From contig NZ_JPOJ01000001.1 in assembly GCF_000733855.1 (NCBI RefSeq), positions 4,264,128 to 4,328,127 of the forward strand: a stretch of 64,000 bases of DNA, read 5' to 3'. Below the pieces are notes generated by a model, which saw nothing but the letters and a program-made list of their open reading frames with translations, made no database searches and was not told the origin of the DNA. Shown piece by piece: positions 8,770 through 16,950 of this stretch (positions within the stretch are counted from its first letter, which is position 1; every line of letters begins with the position of its first letter). Both the position numbers and the translations under genes were made by a program. This DNA is from Methylomicrobium agile (GTDB taxonomy: Bacteria > Pseudomonadota > Gammaproteobacteria > Methylococcales > Methylomonadaceae).

Positions 8770-10475
8770 GACTCGGCTCCGTAGACGAGGCGCCCGGAAC
8801 TGCAGGAATGCGCGCCCGCGCTGTATTGAAAATGCAGTTTGCGCTGGGTTTCCCGCCATTCGAGACTCAAAAGAAGTTCGTCATCCGGGCGGATCATCTG
8901 GCTGAACTTGACCATTTCCAGATGCGAAAAAGGCAGCCGGATCGGAAAGAAAAGCTTGCTGAAATATTCGGCCCAGCCGATCTGCACCACGCCGGGCAGC
9001 AACGGGAAATCCGGAAAATGATCGCCGAAATAAGCGAGCTCCTTGGGCACCCTGAGCTGCAGGCGCACGCCGCCCGCATCCGTTTCGGCGGCCAACATTC
9101 TCGGCAACAGGCGGGTATCGGTATTCATAATCGATATCAAAAGCTCCCGGTTTACCTTGCCCTGCGCGGTCAGCGGAAACGCGTTCACGAACAGCCATTT
9201 TCGGGGCAGCGCGACCGCGTCGAAGCTGCCGGCAAGCAAGCTCCTGAGTTGCCGGATGAAAGCGTTCCGGCCCTGCGCTTTCAGTTGCGCCGCACCGCGC
9301 TCGCTCAACACGGCCGCAATACCGATCACGTCGCGGTGGCGCGCCAACACCAGCGCATGGGCTTCGGAAATCCAGAACGTCTCCTGAAGGCACCGCTCCA
9401 GCGCAGTCAACGACAGCCTTTTCTCCTCGATCTTGACGATCCGGTCCTGCCGCCCGTGCAGCAGCAGGCGGCCGCCTTCCAGCGGAGTCAGACGGTCGTC
9501 CAGCGCCAGCCCTTCCCGATCGTTCAAATAAGGCGAATACAAATGCGGCCGGCCGCCGCGCCAGTCGATCTCGATCCCGGCAAAGGGCTGCCAGGGCGCA
9601 TCGTTCCGGCCGTCAGCCCGCCGCCAGGCGATACCGCCGGTTTCGGTGCTGCCGTAGACTTCGATGACGGATCGTCCCGTAAAACTGAGGATTTGCGCGG
9701 CCGCCGCGGCGGGCAAAGGGCCTCCGGAACTGAAAATCGCTGCCAGATCGGCGATTTCGCGCCAGGGCGACCTTTCGTCGAGCCGTTTCAAATGTCCCGG
9801 GCTGGCGATCCAGCATAACCGCGCGGGCTCGCCGCCCGCCAGCAGCATCTCCGGGCTCAACGCCATCGCGCTCCGAAAACAGCGCCTCGCCGCCAGCGGC
9901 CACAGCACGCGGAACAGCAGGCCGTAGATATGCTGATGGCTAACCGAACCGGCGATGCAGGCGTTCTCCAACGCGTTCCCCCAGAGATTTTCGAGCGTTC
10001 CGATTTCGGCCTGCAACTGGCGCAGGTTTTTCGGCACCGCTTTCGGCTGTCCCGAGGAGCCGGAGGTGTACAGCATGATACGGGGAACATTCGGGTCGAG
10101 AGCCTCCGACGAGATTCCCGAAGCTTCCGCAAACGCCGCATCCGGATCGATAGGATCGGCTGCCGGCCAGTCGCCCAGCAGCCGGCAGCCTTCCCGTTCG
10201 AGCTGCCGCGCGGTTTCCGGAAGATGATTGCCCGGAATCCAGATCTCTTTGTCCGCATGCAGCAGGGCGAACAGCCCAACCGCGAACGGGTAGGCATCCT
10301 GGGTATAGAGCGCATAACGCCGGGTGGAATCGCGGCGCCACACCGTCGCCCAATGGCCGACCGCGGCCGCGAACTGATCGCGCCGATACGACCGCCCCCG
10401 ATGCAGCGCGGCCGGCGAAGAGTCCTGTCCGCAGGCCACGATGCAGCCGGCCAGGGAAATCAAATTATTCTGCAT
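8766..10475 (-). CDS. AMP-dependent acyl/aryl-CoA (ACP) ligase fused to a FabZ/ApeI-like dehydratase
   Basis: A 569-residue fusion. Residues about 1-440 form an ANL adenylating domain with the phosphate loop MLYTSGSSGQPKAVPK, the motif VYGSTETGGIAWR, LHGRQDRIVK and a C-terminal lysine in TAQGKVNR. Residues about 455-569 form a hot-dog dehydratase domain with YFGDHFPDFPLLPGVVQ, including the family histidine. In aryl-polyene clusters these two activities (ApeH and ApeI) load the aryl starter and dehydrate the growing chain. Here they are one polypeptide. ATG at 10475 overlaps the upstream membrane-protein gene by 11 bp. Confidence 0.87.
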   Translation of the reverse strand: MQNNLISLAGCIVACGQDSSPAALHRGRSYRRDQFAAAVGHWATVWRRDSTRRYALYTQDAYPFAVGLFALLHADKEIWIPGNHLPETARQLEREGCRLLGDWPAADPIDPDAAFAEASGISSEALDPNVPRIMLYTSGSSGQPKAVPKNLRQLQAEIGTLENLWGNALENACIAGSVSHQHIYGLLFRVLWPLAARRCFRSAMALSPEMLLAGGEPARLCWIASPGHLKRLDERSPWREIADLAAIFSSGGPLPAAAAAQILSFTGRSVIEVYGSTETGGIAWRRADGRNDAPWQPFAGIEIDWRGGRPHLYSPYLNDREGLALDDRLTPLEGGRLLLHGRQDRIVKIEEKRLSLTALERCLQETFWISEAHALVLARHRDVIGIAAVLSERGAAQLKAQGRNAFIRQLRSLLAGSFDAVALPRKWLFVNAFPLTAQGKVNRELLISIMNTDTRLLPRMLAAETDAGGVRLQLRVPKELAYFGDHFPDFPLLPGVVQIGWAEYFSKLFFPIRLPFSHLEMVKFSQMIRPDDELLLSLEWRETQRKLHFQYSAGAHSCSSGRLVYGAES

Positions 10476-11025
10476 GTTTTTGCGTTCTGATCCGCACCCC
10501 ATATTCGCCCGCAAACAACACGCCCATCAACAGATAAGCGATCAGGCCGTTGTACAAACTCCAGACCTCGAAGCTGCTCCATAAGGCGGTCGCCAGCGCA
10601 ATGCCGCCGTTCAGGACGAAAAAGCCGCACCAGACCTGCGTCACGCGCCGGGTATAGGCGACGCCCGCAGGCGGCAGATCGGGATGGCGCAAGCGGGCCA
10701 GGCGTTCGATCACGGTCGGCGGCCGGATGAGGCTCCAGGCGAACAGCATCAGCATCGCGCCATTCATGACGACCGGATAAAACCGCAGGGTCAAGAGGTC
10801 GTTGCGCCAGACCGCCAGCCCGCAGAACAGTATCCCGGCGATGGCCGCGGGCCCGTTGCCGAGCGCCCTGCCGCTTCCGTAAGCCAGCCTGAGCGCCAGC
10901 ACGCCGATCAGCAGCGCGGCGATCTTCCAGGGTTCAAAATAACGAATCCCGAAATAAACCGCGAACGGATAGGCAAATATCAAGAGGCCGAGGACAATGT
11001 TGATGAATAGGCGCATGAATTTCAA
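10465..11025 (-). CDS. Multi-pass membrane protein of aryl-polyene cluster (COG4648-like)
   Basis: 186 residues with about six hydrophobic segments (for example LLIFAYPFAVYFGIRYF and IAGILFCGLAVW). A conserved arrangement of positively charged loops includes RLARLRHPDLPPAGVAYTRR. Proteins of this length and topology are common between the acyl carrier and ligase genes in aryl-polyene clusters. The biochemical role is not known. The start at 11025 faces a repeat-filled gap of about 430 bp that separates it from the carrier-protein genes. Confidence 0.7.
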   Translation of the reverse strand: MKFMRLFINIVLGLLIFAYPFAVYFGIRYFEPWKIAALLIGVLALRLAYGSGRALGNGPAAIAGILFCGLAVWRNDLLTLRFYPVVMNGAMLMLFAWSLIRPPTVIERLARLRHPDLPPAGVAYTRRVTQVWCGFFVLNGGIALATALWSSFEVWSLYNGLIAYLLMGVLFAGEYGVRIRTQKHAE

Positions 11026-11456
11026 GGTTCAAGGCAAAGGCGAAAAAGCTTGCCGGTCATGATAGGGTGTCGTTTTCTTCGGCTAAGGATTTGGCTCCAA
11101 ATCACTTCCCGGCCTAAGACCTGCCAGGTTTTTAAAACCTGGCAGGTCTACCACCCATACCAGGAAGTTAATATCGGCCAAATCCTAAGGGGTTTCGTCA
11201 AAAATAACTTCCCTCTTTAAAATTAAGGGGAACTTCGTCAAACACACCTCCCCCTTTGAAAAAGGGGGATCGAGGGGGATTTATTTAAAAAATCTCCCCC
11301 GGCCCCTCGGCAATATAGCTCCTGCATTGCCTACCTCCTGCATCCGTGCAGTCGTCGGTAACTGCTCCCTGCGTTGCCCTCGATCGCTTGTTCCATACGC
11401 GATCTATCTTCCCTATCCCTGGGGTCGTATCTCCTGCATCCCTGCAGTCGTCTTTT
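11026..11456. repeat. Repeat-filled gap inside the aryl-polyene operon
   Basis: No gene. A perfect 33 nt palindrome (11117-11149, 16 nt arms beginning AGACCTGCCAGGTTTT) sits inside a larger pair of arms, AGGATTTGGC and GCCAAATCCT (about 11095-11185). Next come G/C-run repeats of the type CCCCCTTTGAAAAAGGGGGA (about 11236-11300). Finally there are one full (11308-11356) and partial copies of the small CTCCTGCATCC element. The stack probably grew by successive insertions. Confidence 0.8.
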
Positions 11457-11711
11457 TCAAAGAGGGGAGTGAATCATCCGGTAAACCGCCTCGACCACGT
11501 CCCCGATCGTGCGGGCCGATTTGAAATCCTCCGGATTGACCGCCTTCCCGGTCATTTCCTTCAGCCTGACGATCATGTCGACTGCATCGATGCTGTCGAA
11601 ATCGAGGTCTTCGTAAAGCCGTGCCTCCGGGGTAATATCGTCAGGGTTCAGCTCAAACATCTCGGTCATCAGTTCACGGATGGCCGCCAGAATTTGTTCG
11701 CGATTTTCCAT
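11457..11711 (-). CDS. Acyl carrier protein (second of tandem pair)
   Basis: 84 residues starting MENREQILAA at 11711. The phosphopantetheine site is the serine in LDFDSIDAVDM (Ser40). The flanking acidic helix ELNPDDITPEARLYED is typical of ACPs. It lies 7 bp downstream of the first ACP gene. Aryl-polyene clusters usually carry two such carriers (ApeE and ApeF). Confidence 0.88.
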   Translation of the reverse strand: MENREQILAAIRELMTEMFELNPDDITPEARLYEDLDFDSIDAVDMIVRLKEMTGKAVNPEDFKSARTIGDVVEAVYRMIHSPL

Positions 11712-11718
11712 TATTTTC

Positions 11719-11967
11719 TCAAGTGCGGGCAGATTGGATATAGTTCGCCAGAGCGGAAACCGAAGCGAAGATCTTTGCCACATCCTCTTTTTCGGCATTG
11801 ATTTTGACATTGTATTTTTTCCGGATCGCAAGCCCCAATTCGAGCGCGTCGATCGAATCGAGCCCCAATCCATCATTGAACAGCGCCGCCCCGCTGTCGA
11901 TGTCATCGACGCCGATATCCTCCAGATCCAGCGTCTCGATGATCAATTGCTTCAATTCATTTTCCAT
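11719..11967 (-). CDS. Acyl carrier protein (first of tandem pair)
   Basis: 82 residues with the phosphopantetheine motif GLDSIDALELG, and a short C-terminal helix ending ALANYIQSART. The start overlaps the end of the upstream acyltransferase gene by 11 bp. It is clearly different in sequence from the neighbouring ACP, so the pair is not a recent duplication and the two may hold different substrates. Confidence 0.88.
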   Translation of the reverse strand: MENELKQLIIETLDLEDIGVDDIDSGAALFNDGLGLDSIDALELGLAIRKKYNVKINAEKEDVAKIFASVSALANYIQSART

Positions 11968-12772
11968 GGTACTGATAAATTTCTCTTTGCTGAGTGAAAT
12001 AATCCTGTAAATACCGGTTCAGGCGCCGTACCGCAATCGATTTGGGCTCGATCCGTTGAAATTCGGCCAGCGGAATATCCTCGCCGACATGCATCGCCAG
12101 GTGGAAACGCCGCCGGTAGGGAATGCTGTACCACGGTTCGGCCTTGGTCAGCGTGCTCGGATAGCAGGACACCGCCACCGGCGTGACGACCGCGCCGGCC
12201 TGCAGGGCGATCGCGGCGGCGCCGCGCTGGAAACGGTAGGGATTGCCCGGCACCGAACGGGTGCCTTCCGGAAAAATAATCATCGAACCGCCCGCACGCA
12301 GCCAATCCACGCAGTCCTCGATCATCTGCTCCGGATCGCCGTTGCTGATGTAGCCCGCGTTCAGAATCGGCCCGCGCATGGCGGGATTGCGCCAGAGCGA
12401 GGCTTTCACGATGCAACTCGCCTCCCGAACCCGGCTGATCAGAAACACGATGTCGACCAGCGTCGGATGGTTCGCCAGAATCAACTGGCCGGGCCGGTTC
12501 AGTTTTTCCAGCCCGACGATCTCGTAGGTCATGATCCCGATCCGGTGCATCAGGCCGATGAATGCGAAAAAACTGTAATGGACCACATGCTGGCCCCGTT
12601 TGATTTTCTGCCTGCGGCTGCCGGGCAGGATCGACAAGACCGGAAAGACCAGAACCCAAAGCAAGAAACCGCCGATTCCGAAGGTCGTGAAGCTGACGGC
12701 GGTCCCGAAAAGGCGCCAAACGTAATTCAGCTTGTACGCTAAATTTTTTCCCATCGCCAGCCGCCTCCCCAA
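11957..12772 (-). CDS. 1-acyl-glycerol-3-phosphate-type acyltransferase (PlsC family)
   Basis: 271 residues with catalytic NHPTLVD (HX4D block), the substrate block FPEGTRS and an N-terminal membrane helix GGFLLWVLVFPVLSIL. PlsC-family members at this position in aryl-polyene clusters (ApeD-like) are proposed to transfer the acyl chain to its lipid acceptor. The start may be ATG 12772 or ATG 12754 (MGKNLAYK). Both overlap the ketosynthase-like gene. Confidence 0.85.
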   Translation of the reverse strand: MGRRLAMGKNLAYKLNYVWRLFGTAVSFTTFGIGGFLLWVLVFPVLSILPGSRRQKIKRGQHVVHYSFFAFIGLMHRIGIMTYEIVGLEKLNRPGQLILANHPTLVDIVFLISRVREASCIVKASLWRNPAMRGPILNAGYISNGDPEQMIEDCVDWLRAGGSMIIFPEGTRSVPGNPYRFQRGAAAIALQAGAVVTPVAVSCYPSTLTKAEPWYSIPYRRRFHLAMHVGEDIPLAEFQRIEPKSIAVRRLNRYLQDYFTQQREIYQYHGK

Positions 12773-13458
12773 AAATCAACGGCCGCTCCGCCGCCGCGCA
12801 AAAAATCGACAAACAACGGCAATTGCACGGGCTGCTCGCCCGCCTTCCCGTTCTTCGGCACACGGCTCAGGCGCAGCGGTATTCCCTTGCCCGCCAAGGC
12901 CAGGCGCATCGCCAAAGCGCAGGTAAACTCGCCGTTCAAGGCGAACGGCGCGACCGGATAGAACCCGGCGATCGGTTCGTCGTAGAGCACCACCAGCACC
13001 TCGGCCACGCCTTCCCGCAGCATCCCGAGCGCCTCGGCGAAAGCCGGCCCGATCGCTTCGCCGCCCGGCGCCATCACGGTGATTTCCTGTTGATTACGAT
13101 AGGCGATCGAATACAGTCCGGCAATCGCATTATGCACCGACAAGCTGAATGCGGCCGGCGACAGTTCCTCCCCGGCCTGGATCGTTTTGAGCATTTCCAA
13201 CGCCTTCCCGACCTCACCGTGGGCGGAGCTGAACACGGTCGGAAGGCTTTCTCCCGGCTCGATGCACCGGTCGATCGCATTGAACACCGCCCGCGCCAGG
13301 GGACTCAGGCGGCGCTGCTGCAGCTTCGGAATAAAGCCGGGAATCTCGGCGCAATTCGGGCAGGAATGCATACCCGAAGCCTCCCGGCCCACCGAATCCG
13401 ACGCCCATACGCCCCAGTCATTCAATACAAAATCGGCAACTTTAAAGGCGGAGGGCAT
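12739..13458 (-). CDS. Beta-ketoacyl synthase-like protein (chain-length-factor type, ApeC-like)
   Basis: 239 residues resembling the N-terminal half of a ketosynthase: SPLARAVFNAIDRC, PTVFSSAHGEVGKALEML and SVHNAIAGLYSIAYRNQ. There is Ser in place of a catalytic Cys at the SSAHGE position, and the C-terminal ketosynthase half is missing. Such short proteins are a marker of aryl-polyene clusters and probably pair with a full ketosynthase encoded elsewhere. It is the first gene of the minus-strand operon. A lipoprotein gene is divergent from it. Confidence 0.78.
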   Translation of the reverse strand: MPSAFKVADFVLNDWGVWASDSVGREASGMHSCPNCAEIPGFIPKLQQRRLSPLARAVFNAIDRCIEPGESLPTVFSSAHGEVGKALEMLKTIQAGEELSPAAFSLSVHNAIAGLYSIAYRNQQEITVMAPGGEAIGPAFAEALGMLREGVAEVLVVLYDEPIAGFYPVAPFALNGEFTCALAMRLALAGKGIPLRLSRVPKNGKAGEQPVQLPLFVDFLRGGGAAVDFWGGGWRWEKI

Positions 13459-13623
13459 GACGGATCAAAAAAGCACGAAAGAAGGGCGAAAAACCAGACC
13501 GACAAATTCGATTAAAAAGGCGCGTTTATACCACAAATGCGCGCAGAACGCATTTTGGCAAAAATATTCTTCTAAATGTTAAACTAAAAGACCGCAATAT
13601 TTGAGTATTAGAGAAAGCGATCG

Positions 13624-14025
13624 ATGAACCTGACTAAAACACTCTTTTCATGTACCGGCGCCGTTCTGCTGGCGCTATTGAACGGCTGCGCGGCCACCGC
13701 GCCCGAAACCCAGCCTGCGGAAGCCGCGCCCGCGGCGCGCGTCAACGACTTTCCGACCCGAGACCGGATCGAATACGTGCTGAACTGCGTGGCCAAACAC
13801 GGCGGCCTGACCTACGTTACTCAATACGCCTGCGGCTGCAAAATCGACAAGATCGCCGAAAAAATGACTTTCACCGAGTATGAAGAGGCCAGTACCTTTT
13901 CTTATCTGCGCAGCACGCCGGGCGAGGCGGGGGGCGTCTTCCGCGATCCGCAGCAGTCGAAAGACTTGCGGAAGCTGTTGAAGGAAGCCGATGAATATGC
14001 CGAGAAACAGTGCTTTGTGAAATAA
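13624..14025 (+). CDS. Small secreted lipoprotein of unknown function
   Basis: 133 residues. The signal peptide has a lipobox (LALLNGCAA, lipidated Cys at residue 22) and an Ala/Pro/Glu-rich linker. The globular part begins RDRIEYVLNCVAKHGGLTYV and has four cysteines (YVLNCV, YACGCK, KQCFVK), probably paired in the periplasm. No family is recognised. It lies alone between the aryl-polyene operon and the methanol oxidation genes. RBS-like AGAAAGCGAT precedes ATG 13624. Confidence 0.75.
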   Translation: MNLTKTLFSCTGAVLLALLNGCAATAPETQPAEAAPAARVNDFPTRDRIEYVLNCVAKHGGLTYVTQYACGCKIDKIAEKMTFTEYEEASTFSYLRSTPGEAGGVFRDPQQSKDLRKLLKEADEYAEKQCFVK

Positions 14026-14551
14026 AGTTTGGTCGGGTGGAGGTAACGGGATTACGCCCGTTACCTCCACCCGGACATGCGGTTTTCCGCATCCGGTGGT
14101 TGAACCTGGCGACTCAAGTGGTCGCAAAATCGGATGGCCCCCTAGGCCCCAACGTCGTAATCGGGCGTTGTTCAAGACGGTTTGCAGCATGGGGCTGCGC
14201 GCCAATCGCCATGTCCCAACCGAACCGCTGGCCTGTTTCAAGGGGTACGGGCTTTGCCTTCAGCCTGCGCGAAGCGTGCAGTCGGCCGTGCCGATTGTGC
14301 CAGCGTTGCCGGAAGTATTGTTTCGCCACGGTTGCCGTTACTCCTTCCGGTTATCTCCTTGTCAGATAACAAGTTTTAGCCCCATGCCGGGCACACTAGG
14401 GCGGTTTCACCGCCAGACAATCCGCCACCATTGCCAAGCGACCCACCATCCCGAGGCGGAACCCGGCAAACCAGTTCCGCCTTACGAGTTTTCCGATTGT
14501 GAAAGAGAAGATCATACCTCTGCCCGAAAACATACATCCGATTACGCTGCG
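14026..14551. other. Gene-free stretch with two consecutive strong hairpins
   Basis: A perfect 16 bp stem (14035-14050 with 14057-14072, arms beginning GGGTGGAGGTAACGGG) is followed by CCGGACATGCGG/CCGCATCCGG with a TTTT loop (about 14071-14096). On the minus strand the second hairpin resembles group II intron domain V in shape (tetraloop, two-base bulge), but the usual AGC triad is not seen. The rest, to 14530, has weak reading frames on both strands and no recognisable protein. A further repeat begins at 14535. Confidence 0.6.
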
Positions 14552-14565
14552 CTAATCGGACCTAC
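14535..14565. repeat. Repeat CATCCGATTACGC...GGACCTAC overlapping the mxaY stop
   Basis: An inverted repeat (ATCCGATTA/TAATCGGA around GCTGCGC-type centre), a REP form common in Proteobacteria. The last residues of mxaY (about RRSD) and its TAG stop are read from it. Confidence 0.75.
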
Positions 14566-15880
14566 GCAGATTCGCCAGCGGAATACTCGCGGCAACCCGC
14601 ATCCCCTGCTGCAACTCGGTATCGATGCTGAACTCCCCGCCCAGGCTCTGGATGCGCTCTCTCATCCCCAAAAGCCCGAAACCGGCCTTGAGGTTACCGT
14701 CCTCGCAGCCCCGGCCGTTGTCGCGCACTTCCAGCCGCAACCGCGCCTCGGGTTCATGGTCGATCCGGATCGCGATCGAAGCCTCGCTGGCCTCCGCATG
14801 GCGCACGATATTGGTCAGGCATTCCTGAACGACCCTGAAAATCTGGATGGTGATTTTTTGATTGAGGCCATCCACCTGATCGGAGCAATCCAGACTCAAG
14901 TGCAGCTCCGGATGCCTTGCGCTCCAATGGCTCAGCAAATCCTCGATGGCCGCCTTCAGGCCCAGTTCGGTCAGCACCAAAGGATGCAACTGATGCATCA
15001 TCGAACGCACCACGCTCATCAAATGGTTGGAAATGCTGACGATCGCCTCGGTAGTCTGCCTGATGTCGGCTTTCTGATGCGCGGCGGTGGCCGCCATCAC
15101 CTTGATCGCGGTCAGGGACTGCCCCAATTCGTCGTGCAGTTCCTGCGCCAGCCGCTGCCGCTCGTCTTCCTGAATTTCCAGCGAATGCTGGGCCAACGCG
15201 CGGTTCTCCTGCTGCACCTTGTTCAATTCATCGGTCATGTGATTGATCGCCTTCGCGATGCTGTCGTATTCCAGCGTCGAAAATTCGGGCAGTTTCTGCC
15301 GATAGTCGCCTTTTTCGATGTTCTCCAGCGCATTCACGATGATGGCGATCGACTTCAACGCCTTGTCGAAAGCCAGATGCACCGCCAGAAAAGTCAGCAG
15401 CGTCAATACCGAGAGCGAAATGAAAAACGCGACGCTCTCGCCCCAGACTTCGGTAATCTCGTCGAGCGGATTGGCCCGTATCAGCAAGGTGAATTGCTTG
15501 CCGTCCGCGGTGATGATCGGCTGTTCGGTTTTGCTGTGTTTGCCGCCGACCAGCGCGATGAACCACTGTGGCGGCCGTTCCACGTCGGATTTTCCCATTT
15601 CTTTTTGCGTCACGCTCAACACTTGCCCCGAGGGCGCCTGCAGTTGGATCTCCAGATGGCGCGTTTCCTTCAGCGAATTGATTCGCTTTAGCCACTCGGC
15701 TTCGTTGAACAAGGTCTGCGAAAAACCCAGCCGGATCAGTTGCGCCGCCATGTTGACCGAGGCGTCGATTTCTTCGTTGACCGCCTGCCGCGCCTGCCAG
15801 ACCGCGATACTGCCGCCGAGCAGCAGGATGCATAACGAGGACAACAGAATTCTGACATTGATTTGATAGCGTAGACTCAT
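14552..15880 (-). CDS. mxaY: MoxY/MxaY-like sensor histidine kinase
   Basis: About 442 residues. A transmembrane helix (about 10-30) is followed by a periplasmic domain of the LapD/MoxY N-terminal type (about 31-145) with ADGKQFTLLIRANPLDEITE, then a second helix (about 150-170), HAMP, and a NarX-type HisKA_3 domain with phospho-acceptor His249 in LAQELHDELGQSLTAIKV. HATPase boxes are QECLTNIVRHAEAS, VRDNGRGC and GFGLLGMRERIQSLGG. MxaY is known to control the lanthanide-dependent methanol dehydrogenase switch in Methylotuvimicrobium. Identity here rests on domain make-up and on position, divergent from mxaD. ATG 15880 fits the N-terminal helix better than ATG 15895. The C-terminal tail comes from a repeat. 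Confidence 0.8.
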   Translation of the reverse strand: MSLRYQINVRILLSSLCILLLGGSIAVWQARQAVNEEIDASVNMAAQLIRLGFSQTLFNEAEWLKRINSLKETRHLEIQLQAPSGQVLSVTQKEMGKSDVERPPQWFIALVGGKHSKTEQPIITADGKQFTLLIRANPLDEITEVWGESVAFFISLSVLTLLTFLAVHLAFDKALKSIAIIVNALENIEKGDYRQKLPEFSTLEYDSIAKAINHMTDELNKVQQENRALAQHSLEIQEDERQRLAQELHDELGQSLTAIKVMAATAAHQKADIRQTTEAIVSISNHLMSVVRSMMHQLHPLVLTELGLKAAIEDLLSHWSARHPELHLSLDCSDQVDGLNQKITIQIFRVVQECLTNIVRHAEASEASIAIRIDHEPEARLRLEVRDNGRGCEDGNLKAGFGLLGMRERIQSLGGEFSIDTELQQGMRVAASIPLANLRRSD

Positions 15881-15986
15881 CGTTCGTGGACGCATGCGTA
15901 AAAACGGAAACAGCAGTTTTCAAAAAGCCGGGAGTGTTCCGTAACGCGCACCGCATGTCAACCGCTTTCCGCCGCAACCGCAAAAA

Positions 15987-16020
15987 GGAAATCTCCCCAC
16001 TTCATTTCAGGAAAATCCCC
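15987..16020 (+). promoter_or_regulatory. Putative MxaB operator pair, mxaY/mxaD intergenic region
   Basis: GGAAATCTCCC at 15987 and GGAAAATCCCC at 16010, starts 23 bp apart. The same spacing and site form recur upstream of mxaF, the TonB receptor and the mxaB-like gene. The pair ends 57 bp before the mxaD start and lies about 107 bp from the mxaY start. The factor that binds is inferred. Confidence 0.5.
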
Positions 16021-16077
16021 CTCCATGATTTCGGCAAAGCTTTCGATAATGGCCCATTTCATTACGGACACGACATC

Positions 16078-16608
16078 ATGAAACGATCATTCGTCATTTT
16101 ATTGGGCATCCTACTCTTTCCTCTCGCCGCGAAAGCGCATGGCCCCACGCCGCAAAAAGGGTTGGAAAGTATTACGATCAATGCGCCCGTCGAAAAGGTC
16201 TGGGACGCGGTCAAAGCGTTCGGCGCGATTGCCGACTGGCATCCGGACGTGAAGGAGAGCACCGGCGACGGCAAGCACGAGTCGGGCGGTATCCGTACCC
16301 TGACCCTGCACAACGGCGGCCAGCTGACCGAGGAACTGGATTATTACAGCGACAAGGACCATGAATACAGCTACCGGCTCAAGAAAGAAAACGTCGAGGC
16401 GTTTCCGGCCAGTTCCTACTCGATGGAAATCCAGGTCAAGCCGGGCGAGACCGAAGGCACTTCGATCGTGACCATGAAGAGCCGCTTTTACCGCGGCGAT
16501 ACCGGCAATACGCCCCCGGAAAAACTGAACGACGAGGCCGCGGTCAAAGCAGTCACCGCCTTCCTGAAAAACGGGCTGGACGGCCTGAAAAGCAAGCTCG
16601 AAAAATAA
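16078..16608 (+). CDS. mxaD: MxaD, periplasmic SRPBCC-family methanol oxidation protein
   Basis: 176 residues from ATG 16078. The signal peptide [20 protein letters not shown] is followed by a START/SRPBCC fold beginning [20 protein letters not shown] with [13 protein letters not shown] and TEELDYYSD. MxaD in methylotrophs is a periplasmic protein that helps electron transfer between methanol dehydrogenase and cytochrome cL. In Methylorubrum mxaD follows mxaL. Here it is separate, upstream of mxaF with its own putative operator. An upstream in-frame extension to 15886 overlaps the operator and is not favoured. Confidence 0.9.
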   Translation: MKRSFVILLGILLFPLAAKAHGPTPQKGLESITINAPVEKVWDAVKAFGAIADWHPDVKESTGDGKHESGGIRTLTLHNGGQLTEELDYYSDKDHEYSYRLKKENVEAFPASSYSMEIQVKPGETEGTSIVTMKSRFYRGDTGNTPPEKLNDEAAVKAVTAFLKNGLDGLKSKLEK

Positions 16609-16614
16609 ACTCCC

Positions 16615-16651
16615 GCGCCTGCCGCCGGGCTTTCCGTGCGGCGGCAGGCGC
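16615..16651. terminator. Strong hairpin after mxaD
   Basis: A 12 bp perfect stem (GCGCCTGCCGCC/GGCGGCAGGCGC, 13 nt loop) starts 7 bp after the mxaD stop. No U-run follows, so it may stabilise the mRNA 3' end or act with Rho rather than being a classic intrinsic terminator. Confidence 0.5.
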
Positions 16652-16811
16652 CGCCTTGACCGACACCGGTCGAGCGCATGAAGCGGACCGCGCCGGCTTG
16701 CCCCAAAAAAATGCCGTTAAGGATGAGGCCGATCATCTCTCCCCCTTGGTTCCCCCGCCGGGCGCTCATCCTGAGATACTTTTGGCCCTGCTTGGGTTAC
16801 CCCTCGCCGCT

Positions 16812-16868
16812 GTAGGGTACGCTGTGCGTACCTTTTCAACCCCCGATGGTACGCACAGCGTACCCTAC
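16812..16868. repeat. REPIN-like inverted pair (GTAGGGTACGC family), copy 2
   Basis: GTAGGGTACGCTGTGCGTAC and its inverted partner, with about 16 nt between. It lies in the 530 bp mxaD-mxaF gap, just upstream of the putative mxaF operator. Apart from this, the hairpin at 16615, the operator and the RBS, the gap shows no gene. Confidence 0.85.
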
Positions 16869-16916
16869 AGTAAAAAAAAGGAGCTTTTCCCGACTCACAC
16901 GGAAAAACCACATACA

Positions 16917-16950
16917 GGAATTTTTCTTTTCGATTTTTCGGATTTTTTCC
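16917..16950 (+). promoter_or_regulatory. Putative MxaB operator pair upstream of mxaF
   Basis: GGAATTTTTCT at 16917 and GGATTTTTTCC at 16940, starts 23 bp apart. The related sequence GGAGCTTTTCC occurs at 16880. The pair ends 188 bp before the mxaF start, leaving room for a promoter and a long leader. Confidence 0.55.

Noticed and set aside
11026-11456. CRISPR-like array
   Set aside because: Repeats are palindromic, of several kinds and without regular unique spacers; no cas genes are nearby.
14096-15691. 531-codon plus-strand frame
   Set aside because: Antisense to mxaY, which has full kinase motifs; a by-product of high G/C codon use.
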